From Mycobacterium sp. (GTDB lineage Bacteria > Actinomycetota > Actinomycetes > Mycobacteriales > Mycobacteriaceae): a DNA stretch of 8,463 bases. The translations under genes were made by a program, and so were the position numbers. Positions 1-7,655 of this stretch are shown piece after piece (the first letter of the stretch is position 1; every line of letters begins with the position of its first letter). The notes beneath the pieces were generated by a model. It ran no database searches. It worked only from the letters and a program-made list of their open reading frames with translations, and was not told the DNA's origin. The stretch lies in contig JAHFVB010000132.1 of the NCBI GenBank assembly GCA_023264755.1, forward strand, positions 1,556 through 10,018, in the 5' to 3' direction.

Positions 1-14
1 AGGTTGGAAGACTA

Positions 15-1804
<1,790 letters not shown>

Positions 1805-1808
<4 letters not shown>

Positions 1809-3142
1809 AGTTGCCGTTCGACGAGTGGCTGCCCAAGCAGCGTTGGTATGCCGGGCGGGGCCGCGACATCGGCTCGGTGACGCCGCACCTGGTCGTCGCG
1901 CTGCGTGACGACCTCGACCTGACGCTGCTCGACGTCGCGTACTCCGATGGGTCGTCCGAGCGCTACCAGCTGTTGGTCCGGTGGGACGCCGCGCCGATCG
2001 ACGCCTATAGCGACGCCGCGACCATCGGCACCGTGAGCGACGAGGCGGGCGACCGCACGGCCTACGACGCGTTGTTCGACCCCGCGGCCGCCAGCTACCT
2101 GCTGTCGTTGATCGACCAGTCCGCCACCGTGGCCCCGTTGCAGTTCCTGCGAGAGCCCGACGCCGAGCTCCCGGTGACCGCCGCACCGCGGCTGGCCGGC
2201 GTGGAGCAGAGCAACACCAGCGTGGTGTTCGAGGAAGCGGCCGTGTTGAAGGTGTTCCGGCGCGTCACCGCTGGCGTCAACCCGGACATCGAGATGAATC
2301 GGGAGCTGGCGCGCGCGGGCAACCCGCACGTGGCCCGGCTGCTCGGCTCGTTCGAGGCGACGTTGGACGGCGAGCCCTACGCCTTGGGCATGGTGACCAA
2401 GTTCGCCGCCAACTCGGCCGAGGGCTGGGACATGGCGACGGCCAGCACGCGCGACCTGTACGCCGAGGGCGACCTGTACGCCGACGAGGTCGGAGGCGAC
2501 TTCGCGGGGGAATCCGAGCGGCTGGGCGAGGCGGTGGCATCCGTGCACCTGAGCTTGGCGGCCGCGTTCGGCAGCACGCCCGAACCGTTCCCGACCGAAA
2601 CGCTGCTGAGCCGGCTGCATGCCGTCGCGGCGGCGGTCGCCGGCCTGGAACCGTACGTCGAGTTGATCGAGGAGCGGTACCGCAAGCTCGCCAACGACAC
2701 CGTCACCGTGCAACGGGTGCATGGCGATTTGCACCTCGGGCAGGTGCTGCGGACGCCGGAGCGGTGGCTGCTGATCGACTTCGAGGGCGAGCCGGGGCAG
2801 CCGTTGACCGAGCGTCGGCGCCCAGACTCCCCGTTGCGCGACGTCGCCGGGATGCTCCGCTCGTACGAGTACGCGGCCTACCAGCGTCTGGTCGAGCCGC
2901 ACGACCGCGGCGAGCAACAGGACCGGCAGCTGGCGGCGCGCGCCCGGGAGTGGGTGGACCGCAACTGCGCCGCGTTCTGCCAGGGCTATGCGGCCGGCGG
3001 CGGCTTCGACCCGCGGGAGTCGGCGGAGCTGCTGGCGGCCTACGAGTTGGACAAGGCGGTGTACGAGGCCGGTTACGAGGCTCGGCACCGGCCCACCTGG
3101 TTGCCCATCCCGCTGGAGTCGATAGCTCGGCTGGTCGGCTGA
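1805..3142 (+). CDS. mak: Maltokinase (maltose 1-phosphate forming)
   Basis: Maltokinase (also called Pep2) phosphorylates maltose with ATP to give maltose 1-phosphate, the donor for GlgE. The 445-residue protein matches the mycobacterial Mak family in length and order of parts. The N-terminal cap domain begins with [12 protein letters not shown] at 9-20. A kinase-like N-lobe carries EQSNTSVVF and the likely ATP-contacting K149 in LKVFR. The aminoglycoside-phosphotransferase-like C-lobe carries the catalytic HGDLHLGQ at 306-313, the metal-binding IDFEGEP at 324-330 and [12 protein letters not shown] at 346-357. The open frame continues far upstream inside treS, but the ATG at 1805 gives the conserved family N-terminus and an ATGA overlap with the treS stop. 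A GGAAGG lies 12 bases upstream, so translation is probably coupled to treS. Known biology is that TreS and Mak form a complex in mycobacteria; the 1:1 gene coupling here fits that. Confidence 0.96.
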
Positions 3143-3145
3143 GCA

Positions 3146-3179
3146 CCAGGGGCAACCGACAGGTAGCTCCCCGGCTTTT
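3146..3179 (+). terminator. Weak candidate terminator after mak
   Basis: CCAGGGG at 3146-3152 can pair with CCCCGG at 3169-3174, with one bulged A and a loop of about 16 bases. A run of four T follows at 3176-3179. The stem is short and the loop large, so this is only a possible end for the treS-mak transcript within the 76-base gap before the next gene. I saw no clear promoter in that gap, and read-through into the glycosyltransferase gene is equally possible. Confidence 0.22.
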
Positions 3180-3218
3180 CACAGGTCGGCTCAATGTGGC
3201 AATGCGTCACTGGAGCGC

Positions 3219-5102
3219 GTGACGACGCAGCTCGAACAGGCGGCGGCGTGCGATCCGCCGGACTGGGCACCGTCGCACTCCCAGGGGCCCGCTACGGCGG
3301 CTGGCCCGCGTTGGCGCCCGTGGTATCTGGTCGCGCTGCTGGTCGCGACGGCGGCGCTGTACCTGTGGAACGTCACCGTCAACGGCATGGGCAACCAGTT
3401 CTATGCCGCCGCCGCGCAGGCGGGGGCGCGCAACTGGGAGGCCCTGCTCTTCGGGTCACTCGATCCGCAGAACTTCATCACCGTCGACAAGCCGCCGCTG
3501 TCGCAATGGGTGATGGGGCTGTCCGGGCGGATCTTCGGGTTCAGCAGCGCCAGCATGTTGATACCGCAGGCGCTGATGGCCGTCGCGGCCGTCGCGCTGA
3601 CCCATGCGGCGGTGGCGCGGATCAGCGGGCGCTGGGCCGGGTTGCTCGCGGGCGCGGCCCTTGCGGTGACGCCGGTGGCGGTGTTGATGTTCCGGTTCAA
3701 CAATCCCGACGCCGTGATGGTGTTGCTGATGACGGCGGCCGCCTACTGCACCGTGCGTGCGCTGGATGGCGGGCGGGGAGCGCGCTGGATGGCGCTAGCC
3801 GGCGTCGCGGTGGGGTTGGCGTTTCTGGCCAAGATGCTCGAGGGCGTCATGGTGGTGCCTGCGGTGACGGCCGCCTATCTGCTGGCCGCGCCGGTGCGGC
3901 TGCGGTTGCGGTGGCTGCACCTGTTGGGTGCGGGTGCGGCCTTCGTCGGCTCGGCCGGCTGGTTCGTGGTGCTGACGCTGGTGTGGCCGGCTTCGAGTAG
4001 GCCGTATCTCGCGGGCTCGACGGATGACAACTTCATGAATCTGGTGTTGGGCTACAACGGTTTTGCGCGGGTGCTGGGCCGCCATCAGCAGGCCTGGCCG
4101 GCGCCGAAGTCGACCTCCGGCGGGTTCGGTGACCACGCCCCGGGGTGGATGCGACTGATCTCCGGTGAGTTCGGCTACGAGATCGGGTGGCTGCTGCCGA
4201 CGGCCTTGGTGGCGGCGGCACTGGTGGTGCTCGCGCGGGGCCGCGCGCCGCGCACCGATCTGGTTCGGGCGGGTGCGGTGCTGTTCGGTGGCTGGCTGGT
4301 GGTCGACGCGCTGGTGCTGACCATGATGCACGGCATGATCCACCCGTACTACAGCCTCTCGATCGCACCGCCGATCGCGGCGATGTTCGCGATCGGCGTC
4401 GGGCAGGCTTGGGAGCACCGCACGGCGCGCCCGCACCGGGTCGTCCTGGCGGTCGTGCTGGCGGCGACGGGGACATTCGATTGGTGGTTGCTGCACCACA
4501 ATTCGTCCTGGTGGCCCGCGTTGCGCTGGACGATCCTCGCGCTGACGGTGCTGGCCGCCGCGGCCCTGCTCAGCGGCTGGCTCGTCCGGACCAGGCCCGG
4601 CGTGGCGGTGGCGGTACTGGTGGTCGCGTTGGTCGGCGCCTTGGCCGGCCCGGCCGCATACGCCGTCGCCACCGCCGGAGTCCCGCATCAGGGCGGCGGT
4701 CCTTCGGTCGGTCCCGGGCAGCCGGGCCACCTCGAGGGTGGCATGTGGGGCACCGGGGTGGACAACCAGGCGCTCGACGACCTGTTGGAACGGACCGACA
4801 CCAAGTGGTCGGCGGCCATCGAACGCTCGAATGCCGCTGCGGCCCTCGAATTGTCCACCGGCACTGCGGTCATGGCGATCGGAGGGTTCTCGGGAACCGA
4901 TCCGGTGCCGAGCCTGCAGCAGTTCCAGGACGACGTCGCCCGGCATCAGGTCGGCTACTACGTCACCACGACCGCGGCCGCGCCGGGGCGACCGGGGTGG
5001 AACTCGCACCCGCACGCCGACATCGCCCGGTGGGTGGCGGCGAACTTCCCGGCGCTCAAGGTCGGGAAGACCACGGTGTACCGGCTCGCCCCGGCGAACT
5101 GA
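3219..5102 (+). CDS. GT-C glycosyltransferase, family 39 / YkcA-YkcB type, integral membrane
   Basis: The 627-residue product is a polytopic membrane protein of the GT39/ArnT-like group, which transfers sugars from polyprenyl-phosphate donors on the outer face of the cytoplasmic membrane. Donor and acceptor cannot be read from the sequence. After a cytoplasmic N-terminus, about 13 hydrophobic segments are visible (roughly 36-52, 110-130, 138-157, 162-180, 190-225 as two, 236-257, 322-340, 350-368, 380-396, 407-422, 436-455, 461-481). The first outside loop has the family hallmark GNQFYAAAAQAG at 58-69, FGSLDPQNF at 78-86 and TVDKPP at 89-94, where D90 is a likely active-site acid. A Gly/Pro-rich linker at about 490-508 leads to a soluble domain at 509-627 ending VGKTTVYRLAP, typical of the YkcA/YkcB-like C-terminal domain. 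The GTG start has GGAG only 3 bases upstream, which is tight, but no better in-frame start was seen. It lies 76 bases after mak and runs convergently into the ABC permease. A mannosyltransferase role is often annotated for relatives and remains unproven here. Confidence 0.88.
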   Translation: MTTQLEQAAACDPPDWAPSHSQGPATAAGPRWRPWYLVALLVATAALYLWNVTVNGMGNQFYAAAAQAGARNWEALLFGSLDPQNFITVDKPPLSQWVMGLSGRIFGFSSASMLIPQALMAVAAVALTHAAVARISGRWAGLLAGAALAVTPVAVLMFRFNNPDAVMVLLMTAAAYCTVRALDGGRGARWMALAGVAVGLAFLAKMLEGVMVVPAVTAAYLLAAPVRLRLRWLHLLGAGAAFVGSAGWFVVLTLVWPASSRPYLAGSTDDNFMNLVLGYNGFARVLGRHQQAWPAPKSTSGGFGDHAPGWMRLISGEFGYEIGWLLPTALVAAALVVLARGRAPRTDLVRAGAVLFGGWLVVDALVLTMMHGMIHPYYSLSIAPPIAAMFAIGVGQAWEHRTARPHRVVLAVVLAATGTFDWWLLHHNSSWWPALRWTILALTVLAAAALLSGWLVRTRPGVAVAVLVVALVGALAGPAAYAVATAGVPHQGGGPSVGPGQPGHLEGGMWGTGVDNQALDDLLERTDTKWSAAIERSNAAAALELSTGTAVMAIGGFSGTDPVPSLQQFQDDVARHQVGYYVTTTAAAPGRPGWNSHPHADIARWVAANFPALKVGKTTVYRLAPAN

Positions 5103-5105
5103 GCG

Positions 5106-5927
5106 TCAGCGGACCAGCCTGCGCACCAGCGCAGAGGCGACGAGCACCCCGAGCACCGCGGCGACGAGGAGGACGCCGATGTCGAGCCACGTGTGGCCGG
5201 GGGTGCCGAGCAGCAGGGCCCGCAGTGCGTTGACCTCGTAGCTGAGCGGGTTGACGGCCGACAGCGTCCTCAGCCACGGGGGCATCACGTCCACCGGGTA
5301 CAGCGCGTTGGAGGCGAAGAACAGTGGCATGGTGATGGCCTGGCCGATGCCCATCAGCCGGTCGCGGTTGCGCACCAGGCCCGCCAAACTCATTGACAGA
5401 CAGGCGAAGAAGGCCGATCCGAGCATGACGATCGCCATGGCCGCGACGATGCGCAGCGGGTTGAAGGTCAGGTGGATGCCCATCAGGTAGGCGATGGCCA
5501 GCACCCCGACGACCTGGGCGACCGAACGCACCCCCGCCGCGAACGCCTTGCCGGTGATGAGGGCAGCGGCTGGGGCCGGAGTCACCATCAGCTTGGCCAG
5601 GATGCCGGCATCGCGGTCCCAGACGATCTGGATGCCGTAGAAGATCGAGATGAACAGCGCGGACTGGGCGATGATGCCCGGCGCCAGGAAGGCCAGGTAG
5701 GGCACTCCGCCGGTGTCGATGACGCGCAGGCGGGAGAACGTCTGTCCGAATATCAAGAGCCACAACGCCGGTTGCACCATTCGAGTCAGCAACTCGGTGC
5801 GGTCGTGTCCGAGCTTCTGGATTTCGACCAGCCCGAATGCGCCCATGCGCCGCAGCAGCCCACTTACCCGCTGCAGTCCGTGGGGTGCTCGGACTAGTTC
5901 GACGGGTACCGCTCGATCAACTGACAC
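5106..5927 (-). CDS. ABC-2 type transporter permease (DrrB-like)
   Basis: This is the membrane half of an exporter whose ATPase is encoded just upstream. The 273-residue protein has a cytoplasmic N-terminal helix followed by about six membrane segments (near 50-65, 78-98, 132-150, 157-182, 192-212 and 248-267). Family marks are the loop IVWDRDAGILAKLMVTPAP at 101-119 and the segment MPPWLRTLSAVNPLSYEVNA at 215-234, typical of daunorubicin-resistance DrrB and related ABC-2 permeases. The GTG at 5927 is favoured because AAGGGTGG lies 6 bases upstream and because it overlaps the end of the ATPase gene by 11 bases, which points to translational coupling. Related pairs export drugs, antibiotics or lipids; the substrate here is unknown. 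Its stop lies 3 bases from the stop of the convergent glycosyltransferase gene. Confidence 0.9.
   Translation of the reverse strand: MSVDRAVPVELVRAPHGLQRVSGLLRRMGAFGLVEIQKLGHDRTELLTRMVQPALWLLIFGQTFSRLRVIDTGGVPYLAFLAPGIIAQSALFISIFYGIQIVWDRDAGILAKLMVTPAPAAALITGKAFAAGVRSVAQVVGVLAIAYLMGIHLTFNPLRIVAAMAIVMLGSAFFACLSMSLAGLVRNRDRLMGIGQAITMPLFFASNALYPVDVMPPWLRTLSAVNPLSYEVNALRALLLGTPGHTWLDIGVLLVAAVLGVLVASALVRRLVR
5119..5134. terminator. Stem-loop at the glycosyltransferase/permease convergent junction
   Basis: CTGCGC at 5119-5124 and GCGCAG at 5129-5134 form a perfect 6-base stem with the 4-base loop ACCA. It starts 16 bases past the glycosyltransferase stop and lies inside the last codons of the permease gene. 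There is no T run on either strand, so it is not a classic intrinsic terminator. It could act as a U-less 3' end for the plus-strand transcript, or be chance in GC-rich DNA. A second small symmetry, CTGA-GCG-TCAG at 5099-5109, simply holds both stop codons. Confidence 0.25.
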
Positions 5928-6738
5928 GGCGCGCCACCCTTCGGCCGGCGCGGATCTCCTTGAGCCCGCGGCTGCTGCCGTCGTCGGTCAGCTCGGAGCC
6001 GGCGTAGTGCCGGAACACGTCTTCCAGGGACGGGGTGGGGGAGGTCTCCGAGGCGAGCCCGGCCTTCAATTCGGTTGGAGTTCCCACGGTCTGGAGTACC
6101 CCGTGGTGCATGAGCGCGACCCGGTCACACAGGACGTCGGCCTCCTCCATGTAGTGCGTGGTCAGCAGTACCGTCATTCCGTATTCCCGTTGCATGTCGG
6201 CGACCTGGGTCCAGACGCTGTCCCGCGCGATCGGATCCAGCCCCACGGTGGGTTCGTCGAGCAGCAGCAGCGCGGGTCGGTTCACCAGGGCCTGGGCCAG
6301 TTCGAGCCGTCGCACCATGCCGCCGGAGTAGGTGCCGGCCAGCGCGTCGGCGACGTCGAACAGTTGCATCGCGGCGAGCGCTTCGTCGACCCGGGCCCTG
6401 CGCTGCTTGCGTGGGACATCGTACAGCCGGGCGAACAGGTCGACGTTCTGCCTGCCGGTGAGGGCTGGTTCGATCGAAAGTTGTTGGGGCACATATCCGA
6501 TGTTGTGCCGGATGTCCATCGTTTCCCGCCGGGCGTCGAGTCCGAAGATGCGCACCTCACCGTGCTGCACCGGGGTCAGAGTGGTGAGCACTCGCACGAC
6601 GGTGGTCTTGCCGGCTCCGTTCGGCCCGAGCAGGCCCATGGTCTCGCCCGCCGAGACGGTGAGGTTCAGGTCGTCCACCGCGGTGAAGTCGCCGTATCGG
6701 TGGCGCAGGTGTCGGCAGTCGATCGCGGGCGTGGTCAC
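5917..6738 (-). CDS. ABC transporter ATP-binding protein (DrrA-like)
   Basis: This is the cytoplasmic ATPase that powers the ABC-2 permease encoded next to it. In its 273 residues all nucleotide-binding motifs are intact: Walker A GPNGAGKTT at 38-46, Q-loop glutamine at 85 or 86, signature YSGGM at 137-141, Walker B LLLLDEP at 157-163 with the catalytic E162, and the switch H195 in TTHYMEEAD. The C-terminal part contains LEDVF at 238-242, a frequent mark of DrrA/CcmA-type ATPases that work with ABC-2 permeases. The start is a GTG supported by a strong GAGGAG Shine-Dalgarno 5 bases upstream and by a GTGA overlap with the marR stop. It is therefore the second gene of a marR-ATPase-permease operon. 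The exported compound cannot be told from sequence. Confidence 0.95.
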   Translation of the reverse strand: MTTPAIDCRHLRHRYGDFTAVDDLNLTVSAGETMGLLGPNGAGKTTVVRVLTTLTPVQHGEVRIFGLDARRETMDIRHNIGYVPQQLSIEPALTGRQNVDLFARLYDVPRKQRRARVDEALAAMQLFDVADALAGTYSGGMVRRLELAQALVNRPALLLLDEPTVGLDPIARDSVWTQVADMQREYGMTVLLTTHYMEEADVLCDRVALMHHGVLQTVGTPTELKAGLASETSPTPSLEDVFRHYAGSELTDDGSSRGLKEIRAGRRVARRVS

Positions 6739-7196
6739 GTCGGCTCCTCGGACAAGATGCGGGTCAGTTCGGTCATGACTTTCAATCCCCTTGTCAGGTC
6801 TTCGATTTGGGTTTCGTCGAGCCGCTCCAGTGCGGCGCGGAGGGCGGCGCGGCGGGCCGCGCGCGACTCGTCGGCGAGGCGTTGCGCTGAGTCCGTCAGC
6901 CGCAGCCGGCCGACTCGGCGGTCGTCGGGGTCCACGGTGCGCAGCAGCAGCCCGTCGGCCGACAACTGCGACACCAGGGTCGAGGCGGTATTCGGGGCCA
7001 GCCCAAGTTCGGCGGCGGCCTCGCGCACCGAACTTCCTGGCCTGCGCCCGATGAGTCGGAGCAGTTCGGCCTGCGATTCGGGGAGCCCGGTTCCGATCGA
7101 GGGGCGCCCGCCCAGGGCGCGCACCTTGCGGCGGAATCGACCTACCGTGCCGAGCAGTTCGGCGGCGAGTTCGGGCTGGGTGTCCACCCGCCCCAT
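6735..7196 (-). CDS. MarR-family transcriptional regulator
   Basis: This is probably a dimeric winged-helix repressor controlling its own operon. The 153-residue protein has an N-terminal dimerisation helix, then a helix-turn-helix and wing at about 55-105. The segment SVREAAAELGLAPNTASTLV at 56-75 covers the HTH and its recognition helix. The wing contains DPDDRR at 89-94, the usual MarR hallmark, followed by RLRLTDSAQ. A long C-terminal helix pair completes the dimer interface. The ATG at 7196 is preceded by GAGGT, 3 bases away. Its stop overlaps the GTG of the ATPase gene, so regulator and exporter are co-transcribed. A palindrome touching the start codon is a likely operator. MarR proteins of this layout usually release DNA on binding a small aromatic or toxic ligand, often a substrate of the linked pump; the ligand here is unknown. 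Confidence 0.92.
   Translation of the reverse strand: MGRVDTQPELAAELLGTVGRFRRKVRALGGRPSIGTGLPESQAELLRLIGRRPGSSVREAAAELGLAPNTASTLVSQLSADGLLLRTVDPDDRRVGRLRLTDSAQRLADESRAARRAALRAALERLDETQIEDLTRGLKVMTELTRILSEEPT
6744..6749 (-). promoter_or_regulatory. Ribosome binding site of the ABC ATPase gene
   Basis: On the minus strand GAGGAG stands 5 bases before the GTG at 6738. It lies inside the last codons of marR and decides the GTG as the start despite the overlap of the two genes. Confidence 0.75.
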
Positions 7197-7219
7197 ATTA
7201 CCTCTGATACAGAGTTAAT
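7197..7219. promoter_or_regulatory. Probable MarR operator: 23-base palindrome at the marR start
   Basis: Left arm ATTACCTCTG (7197-7206) and right arm CAGAGTTAAT (7210-7219) surround a 3-base centre, ATA. Nine of ten arm positions pair; only 7201/7215 do not. It is markedly AT-richer than its surroundings and has the size and symmetry expected of a MarR dimer site. It lies directly against the marR start codon and includes the marR ribosome binding site, so bound protein would block marR expression, and the site could also affect the divergent gene at 7301. In RNA the inner CTCTG/CAGAG arms could form a small hairpin that hides the Shine-Dalgarno. Binding by this MarR is inferred, not shown. 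Confidence 0.65.
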
Positions 7220-7221
7220 TT
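7216..7221 (+). promoter_or_regulatory. Possible -10 element for the gene at 7301
   Basis: TAATTT fits the mycobacterial TANNNT pattern for a -10 box and is the only good plus-strand match I see in the AT-rich part of this intergenic region. It would put the transcript start near 7228, at the foot of the long inverted repeat. No clear -35 element is visible. The box overlaps the right edge of the proposed MarR operator. Confidence 0.3.
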
Positions 7222-7224
7222 GCA

Positions 7225-7277
7225 GCGACTCGTGCACCGTCGCGAGCGCTCACCGCGCGCCCGGGTGCACGAATCGC
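7225..7277. repeat. Long inverted repeat upstream of the DUF5709-like gene
   Basis: GCGACTCGTGCACC at 7225-7238 is matched by GGTGCACGAATCGC at 7264-7277. Thirteen of fourteen positions pair, including an unbroken inner run of nine (TCGTGCACC with GGTGCACGA). The spacer is 25 bases and itself contains the 8-base palindrome GAGCGCTC at 7244-7251. As RNA it would form a stable stem-loop in the 5' leader of the gene at 7301; as DNA it could be two protein sites on one helix face or a cruciform. It ends 23 bases before the ATG. No known RNA family or riboswitch is recognised. Confidence 0.6.
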
Positions 7278-7300
7278 GGGGCGTCGGGCACCATGGCCCC

Positions 7301-7648
7301 ATGAGCGACCAATTCGACGACAATCCCCTGAGCCCCGAGGAGTCGCTCGACTCCGACGAGGTGCGCAACGACGACGGTGACGACGTGGCCGATCCGCCCG
7401 ACCACTGGATCGAGGCCAACGACGCCGAGACCCTCGACGAGCGGTTGGCCGAAGAGCTGCCCGACGTCACCGCCGAGCTGGACCGGGACCAGCCGACCGA
7501 TGCCCACGACGCCGCGCACGGCGGCGGGCTTCCACTGGTCGGCGACGATGCGCTCGACCGCGTCGACCCCGACGTGCACGGCCGCGAACGCGGTCAGGTG
7601 GACGGCACGCCCGAGGACGGCGAGTCGTTCTTCGACGTCGTCGAGTGA
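7301..7648 (+). CDS. Acidic DUF5709-like protein of unknown function
   Basis: The 115-residue product resembles the short actinobacterial DUF5709 proteins, with NPLSPEESLDSDEVRNDDGD near the start and a later ETLDERLAEELPD. Its function is not known. About a third of the residues (39) are Asp or Glu, only six are Arg, and there is no Lys or Cys. It has no signal peptide or membrane segment and is probably cytoplasmic and largely disordered. The ATG at 7301 is chosen because it gives the family-like N-terminus MSDQFDDNPL. The frame stays open upstream to 7220, but that part encodes an Arg-rich peptide unlike the rest and overlaps the inverted repeat. No Shine-Dalgarno is visible. It is divergent from marR and convergent with glgX, with 7 bases between the two stops. 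Confidence 0.82.
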   Translation: MSDQFDDNPLSPEESLDSDEVRNDDGDDVADPPDHWIEANDAETLDERLAEELPDVTAELDRDQPTDAHDAAHGGGLPLVGDDALDRVDPDVHGRERGQVDGTPEDGESFFDVVE

Positions 7649-7655
7649 GCCTCGG

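Noticed and set aside
2453..2484. Short tandem repeat of GACCTGTACGCCGA (period 18 bases) inside mak
   Set aside because: It encodes [13 protein letters not shown] recall a similar DL(F/Y)AEGDLYA stretch in other mycobacterial Mak proteins, so it is a conserved protein feature and not a recent duplication.
3795..5015. 406-codon open frame on the minus strand opposite the glycosyltransferase gene
   Set aside because: The product is dominated by Arg, His and Gln with no recognisable domain, as expected for the complement of a GC-rich membrane protein gene.
5056..5763. 235-codon minus-strand frame overlapping the ABC permease gene
   Set aside because: It is an out-of-frame reading of the permease gene; the permease frame shows six membrane segments and the ABC-2 motif.
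5713..7218. 501-codon plus-strand frame opposite the ATPase and marR genes
   Set aside because: It is antisense to two genes with complete motif sets, has a low-complexity Ser/Arg composition and has no recognisable domain.
7220..7300. Upstream extension of the DUF5709-like gene from a TTG at 7220 or GTG at 7232
   Set aside because: The added peptide is strongly basic, unlike the acidic protein, and would lie across the long inverted repeat. The ATG at 7301 gives the family-like start.
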